64,000 nt of DNA from Trebouxia sp. TZW2008 (Eukaryota > Chlorophyta > Trebouxiophyceae > Trebouxiales > Trebouxiaceae): contig BDIU01000089.1 in NCBI GenBank assembly GCA_002118135.1, positions 186,001-250,000 of the forward strand, read 5' to 3'. Of this stretch, positions 27,201 through 38,770 are shown piece by piece; positions within the stretch are counted from its first letter, which is position 1, and each line of letters starts with the position of its first letter. The translations under genes and the position numbers were made by a program. Under the pieces are notes generated by a model that was not told the origin of the DNA, ran no database searches, and saw nothing but the letters and a program-made list of their open reading frames with translations.

Positions 27201-30200
27201 CACCAAGTGCTGGTGCTCAGGACTACTGGACGGTAAGCGCATTTCCTGCTGTTAAGTTGCTTGGTCTCCAAAGGCACATGAGCGTGCTGGAAGGGTTCAT
27301 TGATGGAGAAGGGATGCATCGACAATGCCTCCTGCAGCTCAGCTGATGGCTGCGGCAAGGATCATTTGCAGCATGACCTCCCGCCACATCTGTAGCCAGC
27401 CTGACATGGCAGTATGTGGAGACAGTTCCTTGTTTTTTCGGATATTTGCCAGATCTCAGCAACACAAGCGCCCGTTGTCCAGTGCATCTGTGCTTGAACA
27501 GACTGCACAGGTGCACACTTCACTGCACAGCTGACTAAGCAGCGACTGCCAGCTCAGCAGTGACTTATAAAGCGGCAATCATCAATGCTCAGCAACAAGT
27601 AATCAGGCAGCAGTGTCAGATGAGTCAACAGGAAACACTGACTGTTGGATCAGCAATGAGCAGTGAGCAATGAGTGTTGAGTGAGCAGTGGACGACGTGT
27701 GTTGCAGGAGGAGCCAGAGAGGCTAGGAGATGTGGTGGCCAGCCTGCGGCAGCTGTGGGGGCTCAAGCATATCTACTGCTGGCATGGCTTGGCTGCCTAC
27801 TGGAGCGGCGTCGCCCCAGGTCAGAAGGGTCTCTGCTGCTTTCATTTACAGCCACAGTGTTACAGCCCTAATAATTTGACTTGAGCGCAGCTCAGAAGCC
27901 CACCTGCATTGTCAAGTTCTGTGCAATGCAATTCTTGACATTGAATGTTTGCTGTAGATGTAGATTTTTGCTGGCATGACCTTGCTGCCTGCGGGAGTGG
28001 TTTTACCCCAGATCAGTCCACTTCCTGTTTCAGGGCTCTCTGTTTTCTACTTGTACCCTATTTTCTTAATATCAATCTTGTGAGCCATTCCTGCTATCCT
28101 ATCTTTACGCACTGACTTTGGCATTCTGATGATCCTCGCCACCTACAGGAGCGGCGTCGCTGTGGTCTGACTGACATACCACTTGCTGACTGTCAACTTT
28201 GTGACCAGTCTCTGCAATGATTCAGTGTGATGCTCACAACAAGCTGGCCTGATGAGACAGGTTTTGCGTCATACACAGCTGATTCCTGTGCTAGTCCATG
28301 ATACACGTAAAATGCTGTAATTGTTTACATGCAGGCAGTGATGAGGCAGGTGTTGCCAAATATGATGCCCGGATACTGTATGCCACCCCTACTCCCGGCC
28401 TGGCAGAGGTGGAGCCCAGTATGAACTGGAACCCCTCAGTGGTGGCCGGCATTGGGGTGGTGGCGGACCCTGCTGTGCTGTACCAAGACATGCACTCCTA
28501 CCTGGCTGCCTCAGGTATGGTGTTTTCACACTATGCATATGCGATGTGCTTGTGTGCACTGCGCTTGTGTCTATGTCCATCAGCAAGCATGTCAAATGTT
28601 GTATGCCTATTGCGCATCTTGTCAGGATTTGCAGATCTCCTGGACTGCAAGGCAGTACTGGTTGGACACCAGGCGTTGTAGAGTATTGCTGCAGCCTTCC
28701 ACAACGCCATTTGTCAGTCAATATGCTCCTCACAGCCATTGTATTCGCGGCAATGTGAATGGCTATTTCCATATAGACGTAACACCTACTGCAATCATCA
28801 ACCATTGCTCCTGTCGCAGGCACCACAGCAGTGCAGGTTGGTTGTCTGGCAGGGTCGTTCCAGGTTGGCACACATTCAGCAATCAACAGCAATCATTGCT
28901 CATGTTATTGCAACAAACAGCAACCATTGCTGATGTTGCAGGCATCACAGGAGTGAAGGTTGACTGTCAGGCGGGGTGGGCCTGATTGGCAGTGCCCTAG
29001 GCAATGGGCCGGCCGTGGCTCAGGAGTACCCATAGACACCTGTAGCTGACCAAGTATCACTTGTCACGATGCAGGGATTACAGGAGTGAAGGTTGACTGT
29101 CAGGCAGGTGTAGGGCTGATTGGCAGTGCCCTGGGCGGAGGGCCAGCTGTGGCTCAGCAGTACCATAGGGCGCTGGAGCAGTCCATCAAGGACCACTTCC
29201 CCACCAATGACTGCATCAACTGCATGTGCCACTCCACTGAAAACTTCTACAGGTACAGAGTTTGCGCACTGCTTGAGTTAGTTGCACGTGCCGCAACATC
29301 TCGAGATTGCTATGGGAAGATGTGTTTGCCAATTGCCTGCAACCATGCAACTTGAAATTACAGTGTTCAGAAAATTTGCTTAGTGAGGTGCATACATAGT
29401 GGGTAACGCATCATCTTGGTACTGTAGCAGCCAGCAGGTCCAGCATGTAATTCCTTACCATCATCAGCTGGCAAGCTTGACTTTTGATCCTTGATTCACG
29501 GGAATGCTTGATATACATGTCCAAAAGACAAGTATTCTGAAACAGTGTTGTGAGTGTGGTTGAGCAATTTTCTACTGTGCCTGGTACTGCACACCTTGGC
29601 CGATGAAACTCAGCCATCAAATGCAGAAAGCAGCACTGTCCTGTTGCAGTGCAGCCATGTAGCTGTGTGCGGTGTGCAGGTTCAGTGACACAGCAGTGGC
29701 GAGGGTGTCTGACGACTTCTACCCCAGGGATCCAGCCAGCAGCAGCCCCCACCTGGCTGCCTGCTCCTACAACTCCCTCCTCATGGGTGTTCTCATCCAG
29801 CCAGACTGGGACATGTTTCACAGGTGTAGCCACCCCCAACCCCCTTGCGCGCCCTCCTCCATGCCTTCAAAGTCATCACATTCATGTTGCGAGTTGCTTG
29901 TTTGGGACCTTTGTCTGCAGCTTGATTGCCTGCAGTTGTTCATGTGCTGCTTCTACAACTCTCATCTCATGGGAGCAGTGTATGTTTCAGTCAAGCCAGG
30001 GCAGCATAATTTCAGCAAGGATGCGTGAATGCTACACCTACAACCAAGTCACATGCGTCATGGATGTAATGCTGATTTGTTGTGTGTGCAGTCGGCATCC
30101 AGCTGCAGGGCTTCATGCCGCTGCAAGAGCTGTCAGTGGTGCAGCAGTGTATGTATCAGACAAGCCAGGGCAGCACGACTTCAGCATTCTGAAGCAGCTG

Positions 30201-31799
30201 GTGCTGCAAGATGGGTCAGTGCTGCGTGCGCTGTTGCCTGGTAGACCCACAGCAGACTGCCTCTTCAAAGACCCACTGCGGGATAAGCAGACTGTGCTCA
30301 AGGTAAGGCTTGGCTTGCACTTGACCTTTTGTCTCTGAAGAGGTCTGCTGCCCATGGAATTTTCTGGGTTTTGGCCTAACCACCCTGTCAAGTGAAAAAA
30401 ATTGAGTGGGATGCTAGAGGCCAAGTCTGGCTATTGTGTTGCAGTGGACTGCAATGCTATGCTCCAGAAATGGTGGCTGGCTCTGGTCTCATGTTGAAAT
30501 AAGTGGCATTCATGAGCCAGCCTCAAGCATTGCATCAATGCTCTTCTCTGACCTTCCATCCTTCAGGACTGCATTAGAGTTGTTGTCTGATCCTGTAACT
30601 TCAAGCATAGCACCACCGCCATTGTCTGATCCTGCTGAAAGGTAACAACAATAGACACTGTAGCGCGGTGGGCATACTCAACATTCAAATTCCACTTGGT
30701 CAAGCTCTCGCTGTCAGTCCATCATTCATGACAGTAACCTGTTGTTGCGATCAGCTGTGTCACTGAGCCAATGTTCAACAATGCATCACCGCTGTTATCT
30801 GATATTACAGGTGTGGAATGTCAACAAGTACAGCGGAGTGGTGGGCATGTTCAACATTCAAGGCTCCACTTGGTCAAGGTCCCGCCGCCAGTTCATCATT
30901 CACGACAAGAGCCCTCCACCATTGCAGACTGCAGTCAAGCCAGCCGACATCCCCTTGTTTGCAACGTCATCAGCAGAGGCAAACTCAGGACACAGTCAGG
31001 CTTCTAGCAGCAGTGATGGCAACGGCAGTGGCAGGGCGCAGTATGCTGTATATTGCAATGTGACAGATGAGCTGAAAGTCATGTGCCTGCATGAGGAGGC
31101 GCCTGTGTCTGTGCCAGGTGAGCAATACAATGCAATGCATATCATAGCGTTGTCACTTGAACTATACAGCTCTTTTGGCGAAGGCATGATTCTGCAAGCT
31201 ACAGCCCCAATCCGCTTTTGACCAATTGTTGAAGATCTGATTGCCTTTCTTACGTTCTAACATGCATGAACCTTGCAATTTGTAGCCATCTTTGTAAATG
31301 ATTGCATTGCTGCAACAAATGCATCTGGTCGCAGGCTGTCTTACTCAGTATGATGGTCAACTATGAACAACAAGCATGACTACCATGTGATGAGTCAGCT
31401 GAATGTGCCCAGATCAACATTGATGTTTCTGCAGGTGGATCCAGTGCAGTGGCCACCATTGCTCATGTCATGCAGCATCAGCATGTTGAAGCAGCAGTCA
31501 TTGGTCTCAGCAACATGTTGAATGGTGGAGGAGCTATTTTGGGCTGCAGCCTTCAAAACTCTCATCAGTCTGGCTCAAAGCAATCAAGCTCTGGCAACAA
31601 CAACAGCAGCCAGTCATCAGTGCAGCTAAATTTAGTCATCAAGGGCCATGGGACTTTGCTGCTGTACAGCAATTGCGCTCCATCATCAGTCACTGCTGAA
31701 CTAGGCAGCTTGCCATTTGATTATGACCAAGCCAAAGGCAGACTAACAGTATCACTGGCAGGAGAACATCTACAGCAAGACGTAGTTGTCAGTTGGTGA
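18231..31799 (+). CDS. Raffinose synthase / seed-imbibition (SIP) family glycoside hydrolase 36
   Basis: This family transfers or hydrolyses galactose on raffinose-series sugars. Fifteen exons: 18231-18608, 18881-19074, 23884-24149, 24486-24631, 24915-25008, 25326-26037, 26539-26691, 27118-27232, 27708-27819, 28335-28514, 29075-29252, 29680-29823, 30092-30302, 30811-31117, 31435-31799. They total 3555 nt (1184 aa), all phases consistent. Family blocks in order: [36 protein letters not shown], the nucleophile motif GVKVDCQ, the second catalytic region [21 protein letters not shown] and [13 protein letters not shown]. The Arg-rich N-terminus ([20 protein letters not shown]) resembles a chloroplast transit peptide. 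Exon 6 inserts about 237 residues of Q/S-rich disordered sequence into the catalytic domain, so the protein is much longer than the usual 750-800 aa. Intron 2 (4809 bp) contains the MAD1 gene on the other strand. Confidence 0.93.
19140..19144 (-). terminator. Candidate TGTAA polyadenylation signal of MAD1
   Basis: On the minus strand TGTAA lies about 200 bp after the MAD1 stop, still inside the host intron (which begins at 19075). If used, the MAD1 transcript would end 60-70 bp short of the host exon. Confidence 0.35.
19340..23543 (-). CDS. MAD1: MAD1 spindle assembly checkpoint protein, nested in an intron
   Basis: MAD1 binds MAD2 and recruits it to unattached kinetochores. Exons in coding order, approximate unless the reading frame fixes them: 23418-23543, 22897-23385, 22364-22797, 21977-22110, 21559-21680, 21143-21357, 20577-20811, 20114-20344, 19593-19892, 19340-19409. 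The protein, about 780 aa, is coiled coil for most of its length. Diagnostic blocks: [18 protein letters not shown], then [17 protein letters not shown], which matches the MAD2-interacting motif (basic, two hydrophobics, Pro). The C-terminal RWD-like domain ([20 protein letters not shown]) ends [18 protein letters not shown]. The last two exons join in frame across 19593/19409. A KKRK basic cluster in exon 1 may be a nuclear signal. The join between exons 1 and 2 is not settled: the only phase-preserving acceptor gives an intron of about 33 nt. One junction (21971-21976) looks like a GC donor. Confidence 0.9.
24357..24545 (+). repeat. Decayed copy of the start of raffinose synthase exon 4
   Basis: Exon 4 starts at 24486 with GGTTGCACGAGGGGCTGAAG. 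A copy including its TGCAG acceptor lies about 122 bp upstream (24360-24415), with a one-base loss (GAGGGGTGAAAG) that breaks the frame. Confidence 0.8.
27770..28165 (+). repeat. Decayed copies of the end of raffinose synthase exon 9
   Basis: The exon end around 27776-27822 (CTGGCATGGCTTGGCTGCC, then the GGCGTCGCC block) is imitated at about 27968-28015 (CTGGCATGACCTTGCTGCC). A short GAGCGGCGTCGC remnant sits at about 28150. All copies are downstream of the working donor. Confidence 0.6.
28815..29172 (+). repeat. Three copies of the active-site exon start of raffinose synthase
   Basis: Exon 11 (from 29075) begins with the nucleophile motif GVKVDCQ. A close copy at about 28938-29036, also after a TGCAG, has small deletions that destroy the frame after GVKVDCQ and ends at a stop. 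An older copy at about 28817-28870 retains only CAGGCACCACAGCAGTGCAG and following similarity. Both copies lie in the upstream intron. Confidence 0.8.
29940..30190 (+). repeat. Chimeric decayed copy of raffinose synthase exon segments
   Basis: Bases about 29974-30018 (GCAGTGTATGTTTCAGTCAA and on) copy the [14 protein letters not shown] block at 30143-30186. The preceding 29948-29970 (TTCTACAACTCTCATCTCAT) copies the SYNSLLM block of exon 12 at about 29766. Two exon fragments are therefore fused in one intronic copy. Confidence 0.65.
30580..30905 (+). repeat. Decayed copy of raffinose synthase exon 14 start
   Basis: Bases about 30662-30735 repeat the exon 14 segment GGTGGGCATGTTCAACATTC through the ATCATTCACGACAAG block (30838-30907), with several mismatches and gaps. 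Short fragments of the acceptor region (GTTATCTGAT-like) recur from about 30585. Confidence 0.6.
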
Positions 31800-32549
31800 G
31801 GGTCTCTTGCAGTGAGAGACTATATCAGTGTGGGGAGAGCGCTTGCTTGCACTGCAAACCTGCCAGGTTTAGCTAGACAGACAAATTTTGCTCTGGTCAT
31901 TAATTTCATTTGTTTACTCTATTGCCTGCAAGGTGCAATTGCGTTTTGACCACTGCAGAGAGGGACAGCCTTGAATTACGGCATCAGGAAATGCAGCCTG
32001 TAGAAGTGTACTTGGAAGCAGGTCTCGATCATTCCAACGTCCCTGAGCAGCTTGTTTTTGGAAAGTTCAAACGCAGCCGACAATTTTGTCTATAATGTTT
32101 CGTGGCTGGTGATGATAGTAGGTAGTCTGGTCGCCTGAGTGTCTAGTGCTTTTCATGCGCGTATTGCCGTAGAAGCTTGCCATTCTCTTGTTACGCAACT
32201 TGGTTGCAATAGCCTGTAAAAATTGCATTTAAATACCGTAAATGTGTAAGTAATTTCTGAGTGCTTGGCCAAGCCCAGACCTAGACCTAGTGAGCGCATA
32301 AACATGCTGAAGTGCAATGCCGCTTACTCTTTCTCAGCTGCGTTGCACGAAAGGCGCCGTCTACTTTTGCCTACTCGGCCACCTCTATTGCTTTCGGAGC
32401 AGCCTGATTAAGGCACGTTCTAGCAACACATTAGTCGATTTATTACGCCGTAAGTCGCTGTTGGCCGAGCAGATGCTAGTGAGCCCTTTTTCCTGCCGTG
32501 ACAAGCGACATCGCAACGCAAGCAAGTGTCGCCTTACTGCAGAGCTAGC
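31800..32549. other. Intergenic region between raffinose synthase and ubiquilin
   Basis: The family's normal C-terminus is at 31799 and no further exon is recognised. TGTAA motifs occur at 32215-32219 and about 32244. From about 32300 CG content rises, consistent with the ubiquilin promoter and 5' UTR. Confidence 0.45.
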
Positions 32550-35500
32550 ATGTCAAGCATCAAAGTCACCATCAAGCCGACATCCGGTGGCGACAAGTTT
32601 CAGGCCGAGATTCAGACCTCAGCAACTGTTCGTGAGCTCAAAGACGAGGTCGCTCGCAAGTGTGACGCAACACCTGATCAACAACGATTGATATACAAGG
32701 GGCAAGTCTTGAAGGACGAAAGGACGGTCGACAGCTACGGTATGGGCACCTGCAGTCTTAGTGATCGACGTCTTATGCATGACAAGTCGCGTCTGCTGCA
32801 GGCATACAGAACGAGCATGTTCTGCACATGGTCAAAGCTAAGGCTCAGGGCGCGCAAAGCAGGTGAGTGCATCCGGCGCACATGCCAGTTTCCTGCACAG
32901 CCCACTTGGCCTGCATGTATAGTGTACAAGTACAAAAGAGTTTTTTTGCTGTGCAGCTCCAACAGCGCCAGCACAAGCGCAGCAGCGTCTTCAACCCCAA
33001 CCGCAGGGTCTGCGTCGTCCACCTTGGGGTCAGAAGGAGATCTAGGACTTGGAGGACTGGTAAGACTGTTCTAGATGTTTCCAGTGCTGCTCAAACCTGA
33101 TGTGATTTCACCAAACAATTGATGACAAACTAACAAGACAGCATGTGGAATTCTGTTGTGACTCAGTACCTTCCTGTGATCAGGGATTGGGAGGCTTGGG
33201 CATGGGAAACCCAGAACAGATGCAGCAGGCCATGAGCCAGATGATGAACAATCCTATGATGCAGAGTATGCTGTCAGACCCAGAAATGATGAGGAACATG
33301 TTGTCAAGCAATCCTGCCATACAGCAGGTCAGTACAGCATTTTCATGCCTGGTTTTGTTTGCGCTCAAAGCTATCATCATTGCAATGTTGCTTGCTGAGA
33401 TCAGCTTCAACAGCTGTTGCTCATGGCGTCTTTTTTATGTGCATGAAGGACTGATTTGCAGTATCGTCTTGTTCCAGGAGCAAGCAAATTATAACATTCA
33501 TTTTTCTCAATTGAATCACCCTAGCCTTGCGGCAAGCTGTCATACACAAAACGTCAGACCCATGTGGTTTGCAGCTGATGGACAGGAATCCTGAGTTTGC
33601 TCAAGTGCTGAACAACCCGCAGCAGCTCCAAGAAGCCATTCAGGCGGCCTCCAACCCTGTAAGCACCCCTGCCTCACTGACAATCCGTCCTTGTCAGTCT
33701 GAAGTCACAACAGGCTGCGCGGGGTCATTGCCATGCCAGAGCCTGCCTGAAAGTGTCATCATGTGCTTGCTGCCTGAATATGTAGCGCTTGCTTACATGT
33801 ACATCTTTGATCTCTCAAAGTATGCTGTGGTCCATGTCTGCTGACACAGCGTTGAACTGCATGTGAGTCTTGCTACTGTCAGCTATCCTGGTCTGACACT
33901 GGATGGACAATGCGTGTTCCAAGATCAGTCTGATGCATGCATGTCACGTGTCCCTGCTCAAGGTGGGCACCATAGCCAAACAGGTTCTGTTGTCCAGAGC
34001 AGCTTTACAGACTGTGTGCAATGTCTCACATCACATCTTGAGCTGCATACGCGCAGGCCTTGATGCGGGAGCAGATGCGAAATCAGGACAGGACAATGGC
34101 AAACATTGAGTCACATCCTGAGGGCTTTAATGCCCTGCGCCGCATGTATGAGAACTTCCAGGAACCTCTGATGAATGCAGCAACAGGACAGGGCAACAAC
34201 CAGCAAGACCCACTTGCTGCTTTGCTCAGCGGCGCAACTGCAGGCAACAATGCTTCTTCAGGCAAGCTCATATCCCTTTCAACTGTTTGTACCTTGCTTA
34301 ACACCTGCTGCAGACACTGTCAAGTGTTGCCTGATCATGCTGTCATGTCTCATGGTGCTGCAGTGATGATCAGCTCTGGTGCTGATGATGCCCAGCAAAT
34401 GCACGGCATGTGCTTAAACGCTCTGCCTTTGCATTGTTCAGGCTCATGATCAGCATGCTCATCAGACAATGATCATGCTGCTTGTCTTGTGTTGATTGTT
34501 GCCAAAGCCGATGTGCCGCTGCAAGCTGTGCTTGAAGAAGGGGCAGCAACAGCAGGCAGCACAGGCAGCACACCAGCCTCAAGTGCTCCTGACACTGCCT
34601 TAAACACAGAAGTAATCATATTTCTCATAACTTGTATTGCAGGAGGGGCAGCAACAGCAGGCAGCACAGGTGGCACACCAGGAACCTCAGGCGCCCCTAG
34701 CGCTGCCCCAAACACTGCACCCCTTCCCAACCCCTGGGCCCCTAGCTCTGGTGGGGGCGCCCAGGGAGGAGCCCCTGCAGGCCTGGGGGGTCTGGGTGGG
34801 CTTGGTGACTTGAGCAGCCTTCACTCCCTAGGAGGTCAGCAGCATGAGCTGATGCATGTTTATGCGCGTGCTTGAGATAGGAATGCTGCTCAAGACAGGA
34901 ATGCTGCAGTCAAGCAAACATAAACTCCATCTAGCTAGTTGGTACATGGCATACCTTGATGTCAACTGTGGATGCAAGCCTTGGCTGTAGTGTAGACTTG
35001 CAGAGTTCTGCAATTGTGAGGAACTTTGTAATGATGTACAAACAGTTGTGTTTTGCCTGCAGCAAGCAGTTGATGAAGATGTACAATTCGTCTCCAAGAT
35101 GAGTATCTGATGCAGGGTTGGAGGCGATAGGGGTTGGCAGCTGCAGGTGGCATGCTCCCGATGTGATAGCCATGATGCAGAAGCTGCATGATCTTGTGAC
35201 AGGTGACTTGACGATTTGATTGGTGGGGTGCATTGACAAGAGGCTGTTGGAATGCAGGGTGGGGGGGGCATGGGGGGTGCAGGGGGCGGCGCCCCTGACA
35301 TGAATGCCATGATGCAGATGCTGCAATAGCCTCGGGTGCATTGACAATTGTCAATTTGTGTTATGCCGGTATCTTTCTGCGCTTGTAATTCCTCAGTAGT
35401 TGCATCAGCTTGACCCATGAAATGCAGGGTTGGGGGGTATGGGGGGTGCAGGAGGTGGCGCCCCTGACATGAATGCTATGATGCAGATGCTGCAGCAGCC

Positions 35501-38500
35501 TCAGGTGCAGCAGGCCATGTCCAATATCTTCTCCAACCCCCAGATGATGCAGAGCATGATCAACGCCAACCCTCAGATGCGCCAAATGATGGAACAGAAC
35601 CCACAAGTCAGGTGAGAGCAGTGAGCTGTGGGAACAAAAACACCAAATGGAATGCAAGAACAGTTTGTTGATGACCCGTGCCGTAAACTGCAAACCATGT
35701 ATGCCTCAGCAAGTGTGTTGAGTTGATACGAGTAGATCTGAAGCTGTCTGTAAACAGGGATGCTTTGCGCTGCGCCGCACTGTCAGCTGAGCTGCTGCTG
35801 TAGGTCACGAGCGATCATGCACAGGCGATAATTTCAAGTGTTGGAGAAAGACAGCAGATGCAAGAACAGTTTGACAAAGGTTGAACATTGACAAGTTGAC
35901 ATCCTGTTCCTTGCACAGCATGCTTGAGGCTCCTGTCATGTGTCAGCGTGTGACCTGCCGGTCTCGACAAGTCATAATTATGCCCTATCTGGTGCACAGC
36001 ATATGATGGGATGCTCATCTGTGCTGAACTCAGATTCATGCATGAGCAGCCTTTTGGCAATCCTGACTGAAGGCTTGCAGTTGTCTGCAGTCTGTACTAT
36101 GCATTGATAAACTGATCACACGGTGATCGGCTTGTAGCTAACATGAGGCTCTGCATTTCAAACGGCTTGCTGATGATATTAGTCATAAATGAGCACGTTG
36201 CATGTCATTTGATATTCACTTGTCCAAAGTCACTGACAGGAGTTTATTGCAGACAAGGCCCCATGTCTGTTGGCAGTATCCAACGCTCTTGCAGCTTGAG
36301 CAATGACTACTCAGCAATATGTATTGCAGAGATGCCAACATTGTACTGGCTTTCTGCTCCGGCCGCCTGATGCTGGCTGCAAGACGTATAGTGACCAGCA
36401 ATGGCATCCTGAGCTGAACGTCATCCTTTGACCCATCTGTGCAGTGTCTTGAAGCACCAAGCTCCAGCCACACAAGCACGACATAGCTAAAAGTGCTCTG
36501 CAATGGTCAATGGAGTCAACTCGGGTGCTTTTCAGCCAGCGCAATCAGGCTCCCCTGGGCTTCAGTGTCCATTGTGGAATGCTCTCAGCTCTGTTGTGCC
36601 TGGCGTTTTTCACGCTTCAGCCCTTGCACAGTCTGCTCATGCTTGTGAGTGTGGCTTGTTGGTGTGCTTGCGGGGGCAGTGCTGGGCCGGTGTTTAGCAT
36701 CTTGATCACTGCATGGTTGTCGAGGATCCAGGGTGTTTAAGGCTCTGAAGTCAACGCTGCCCATGCAGGCACACCAACAAGCCACAATCACAACTGTGAG
36801 CAGAACCTCAACTACCCTGGGTGGTCATTGCACACCTAAGGAACCAGACAGCAACCCCCTGACATGTTGGGCTCAAAATCCAAATGCACCCATGACACGC
36901 CACTGAACCCCCTTCAACTGACCTGTTGGTAAATGTGATCAGAAGGGGGGTATTGAGCTGGCGTACACTGTGCAGGGAGGTGATGAGCAACCCTGAGCAG
37001 CTGAGGCAGATGATGAACCCGCAGAACATGCAGGCCATGATGCAGATGCAGCAGGCCATGCAGCAGCTGCAGGGCTCTGGACTCATGCCCCAAGGCGGCC
37101 CTGCTGCAGGTCAGTCTGTCCCACTCATCACTCGTGTCAGTGAATGGCCTTGCCCAACACGCTCTCCTGGGCACAACCCTGCACTTCATGTCCACTCCGC
37201 ATGCATACTGCCAGACCATGCATACTGCCAGACCATGCGGCAGCTGCAGGGCTTTGGCTTCATGCCTCAAGGCGGCCCTGCTGCAGTTTACACTCTCTCG
37301 TCCATTACTCCTGTCAACAGATGGCCTTGCCCACCTCTGCCACCTGTGCACAGCCATGCATGTTGCAGCCACTCTGCATGCAGACTGCAACAGCATGCAG
37401 CAGCTGCAGGGCTCTGGCCTCATGCCCCAAGGCGGCCTTGCTGCAGCATACACTCTCTCCCTCGTTACTCCTGTCAGCGGATGGTCTTGCTCATCTCTTC
37501 CGCCTGGGCATAGCCATGCATCTTGTAGCCACTCTGCATGCACACTGCGACAGCATGCAGCAGCTGCAAGACTCTGGTCTCATGCCTCAAGGTGGCCCTG
37601 CTGCAGGTCAGTGTTCAGCTGTGCTCTGTCTTTACCATTTTCCAGCAACATCAACTGGAACATCAGTATCATCCTGCAAGAGCAACTGGGACATATTGCA
37701 CAGCACTGGGTGCACTGTCTGCAAGTACAATCAAAACAGCAGCGGGATGCGCACAACGCTCTTGTGGTCTTGCAGTGACTAGAAATATTACAACATTCTG
37801 CTGAGGTACGAGGTTGTTTGACCGATGACAGATGCCTGATGGACAAACACTTTGCGGCAATTTAGCGCAGGAGTCTGATGCGTGGTTGCATTATATGCGT
37901 GCCACGTTCATACTCAGCTTTGCTGCAACATATGCATCAAATCCTCGAGCACAAGCCCTGTCTTATACAACTTCTGCTATTTGTGGATTGCTCATGCTAT
38001 AAGGCCGGTGTGAATCCCATGCCCTTGAGCTATGTTGTATGGCTGTGCAACTCTGGATTTGGCCTGCCTTTCATGCATTAAGGGCCACTACAAAGTCGAG
38101 GCTGCGTTGGCTTATTCAAGCTGTTGAAGGTTACCTTTCACTGCAAAGCTCTGTTGACTGTTGAGATTTGTTGCCTTCACTGAAGGCATGATCCCTGCTC
38201 GCCTGCAGGAGGCGACATGGGTGGCTTGGCAGCATTGTTGGGTGGGGGAGGCTTTGGGGGCCTTGGGGGTGGAGGGCTGGCAACCGGGGTGCCACCTGTG
38301 GCAGACCCTGAGACAGCTTACGCCTCGCAGCTCACGCAACTGCAGGTGGGCCCCACCAGACTGCACACATCCTGTCTACATGAACGTGTTAATGTTATGC
38401 AAGCATGCAGGCAATGGCTGGCATGTGATCACCGCCATCAATGCAAATTGAGGCTGTCAATCAATGTCACAAATAGAGGTCCATTTGAGGTTCCGCAATT

Positions 38501-38770
38501 GGTCAAGCGTTGTTCTGTCGTCTAGGTCATCAAAATATTGATGCTCTTGTGACTTTCAGCGCCTGTCTTTTGGACATATTGTGCCCCTCCAGTACACTGC
38601 TTCGGAATGCTTGTTTTCAGATCATGCATTGCGCTGCAAATGTATGCTGAGGCTGATGCTCTGCTGTGCAGGACATGGGCTTCAGTGATCGTGCAGCCAA
38701 CATCAGAGCGCTTCAAGCAGTCAGAGGCAATGTCAATGCTGCGGTGGAGCAGCTCCTGTCTGGGTTGTAG
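32550..38770 (+). CDS. DSK2: Ubiquilin / DSK2-type UBL-UBA shuttle protein
   Basis: Ubiquilins carry ubiquitylated proteins to the proteasome and chaperone membrane proteins. Exons: 32550-32739, 32802-32862, 32957-33059, 33184-33327, 33575-33658, 34057-34261, 34643-34834, 35428-35611, 36976-37109, 38209-38345, 38672-38770. They total 1533 nt (510 aa) with phases consistent. The N-terminal ubiquitin-like domain (residues 1-80) contains [24 protein letters not shown]1-type Met/Asn/Pro-rich repeats follow ([57 protein letters not shown]). Gly-rich linkers come next, then a C-terminal UBA ([20 protein letters not shown] to VEQLLSGL). Intron 6 uses a GC donor at 34262: the GT alternative I checked creates a stop. 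Introns 6, 7 and 9 contain degenerate copies of neighbouring exon edges. Confidence 0.93.
34540..34715 (+). repeat. Decayed copy of ubiquilin exon 7 start
   Basis: Exon 7 starts at 34643 with GAGGGGCAGCAACAGCAGGC. A copy at about 34540-34602 (AAGGGGCAGCAACAGCAGGC and on) lies upstream and ends in a stop after CCTGACACTGCC. Confidence 0.75.
35265..35520 (+). repeat. Decayed copy of ubiquilin exon 8 start
   Basis: The exon 8 start at 35428 (GGTTGGGGGGTATGGGGGGT and on) has a copy about 165 bp upstream (35262-35345). It reads [13 protein letters not shown] and then a TAG stop where the working exon reads CAG. Confidence 0.8.
37050..37611 (+). repeat. Four tandem copies of ubiquilin exon 9 end and donor region
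   Basis: The segment coding [17 protein letters not shown] starts at 37064. Copies start at 37241, 37401 and 37561 (periods 177, 160, 160 bp). Copies 1 and 4 keep the GTCAGT donor after CTGCAG. Copies 2 and 3 have lost it (TTTACA, CATACA). Each unit also carries flanking intron sequence (CTCCTGTCAG, GCCTTGCCCA). Confidence 0.85.

Noticed and set aside
18231..31799. Two separate raffinose-synthase fragments on either side of MAD1
   Set aside because: The splice phases at 19074 and 23884 fit, the joined protein is continuous in the family alignment, and the fifteen exons total exactly 1185 codons.
31910..32095. Extra C-terminal exon of raffinose synthase
   Set aside because: The preceding exon already ends with the family's normal C-terminus and a stop at 31797-31799.
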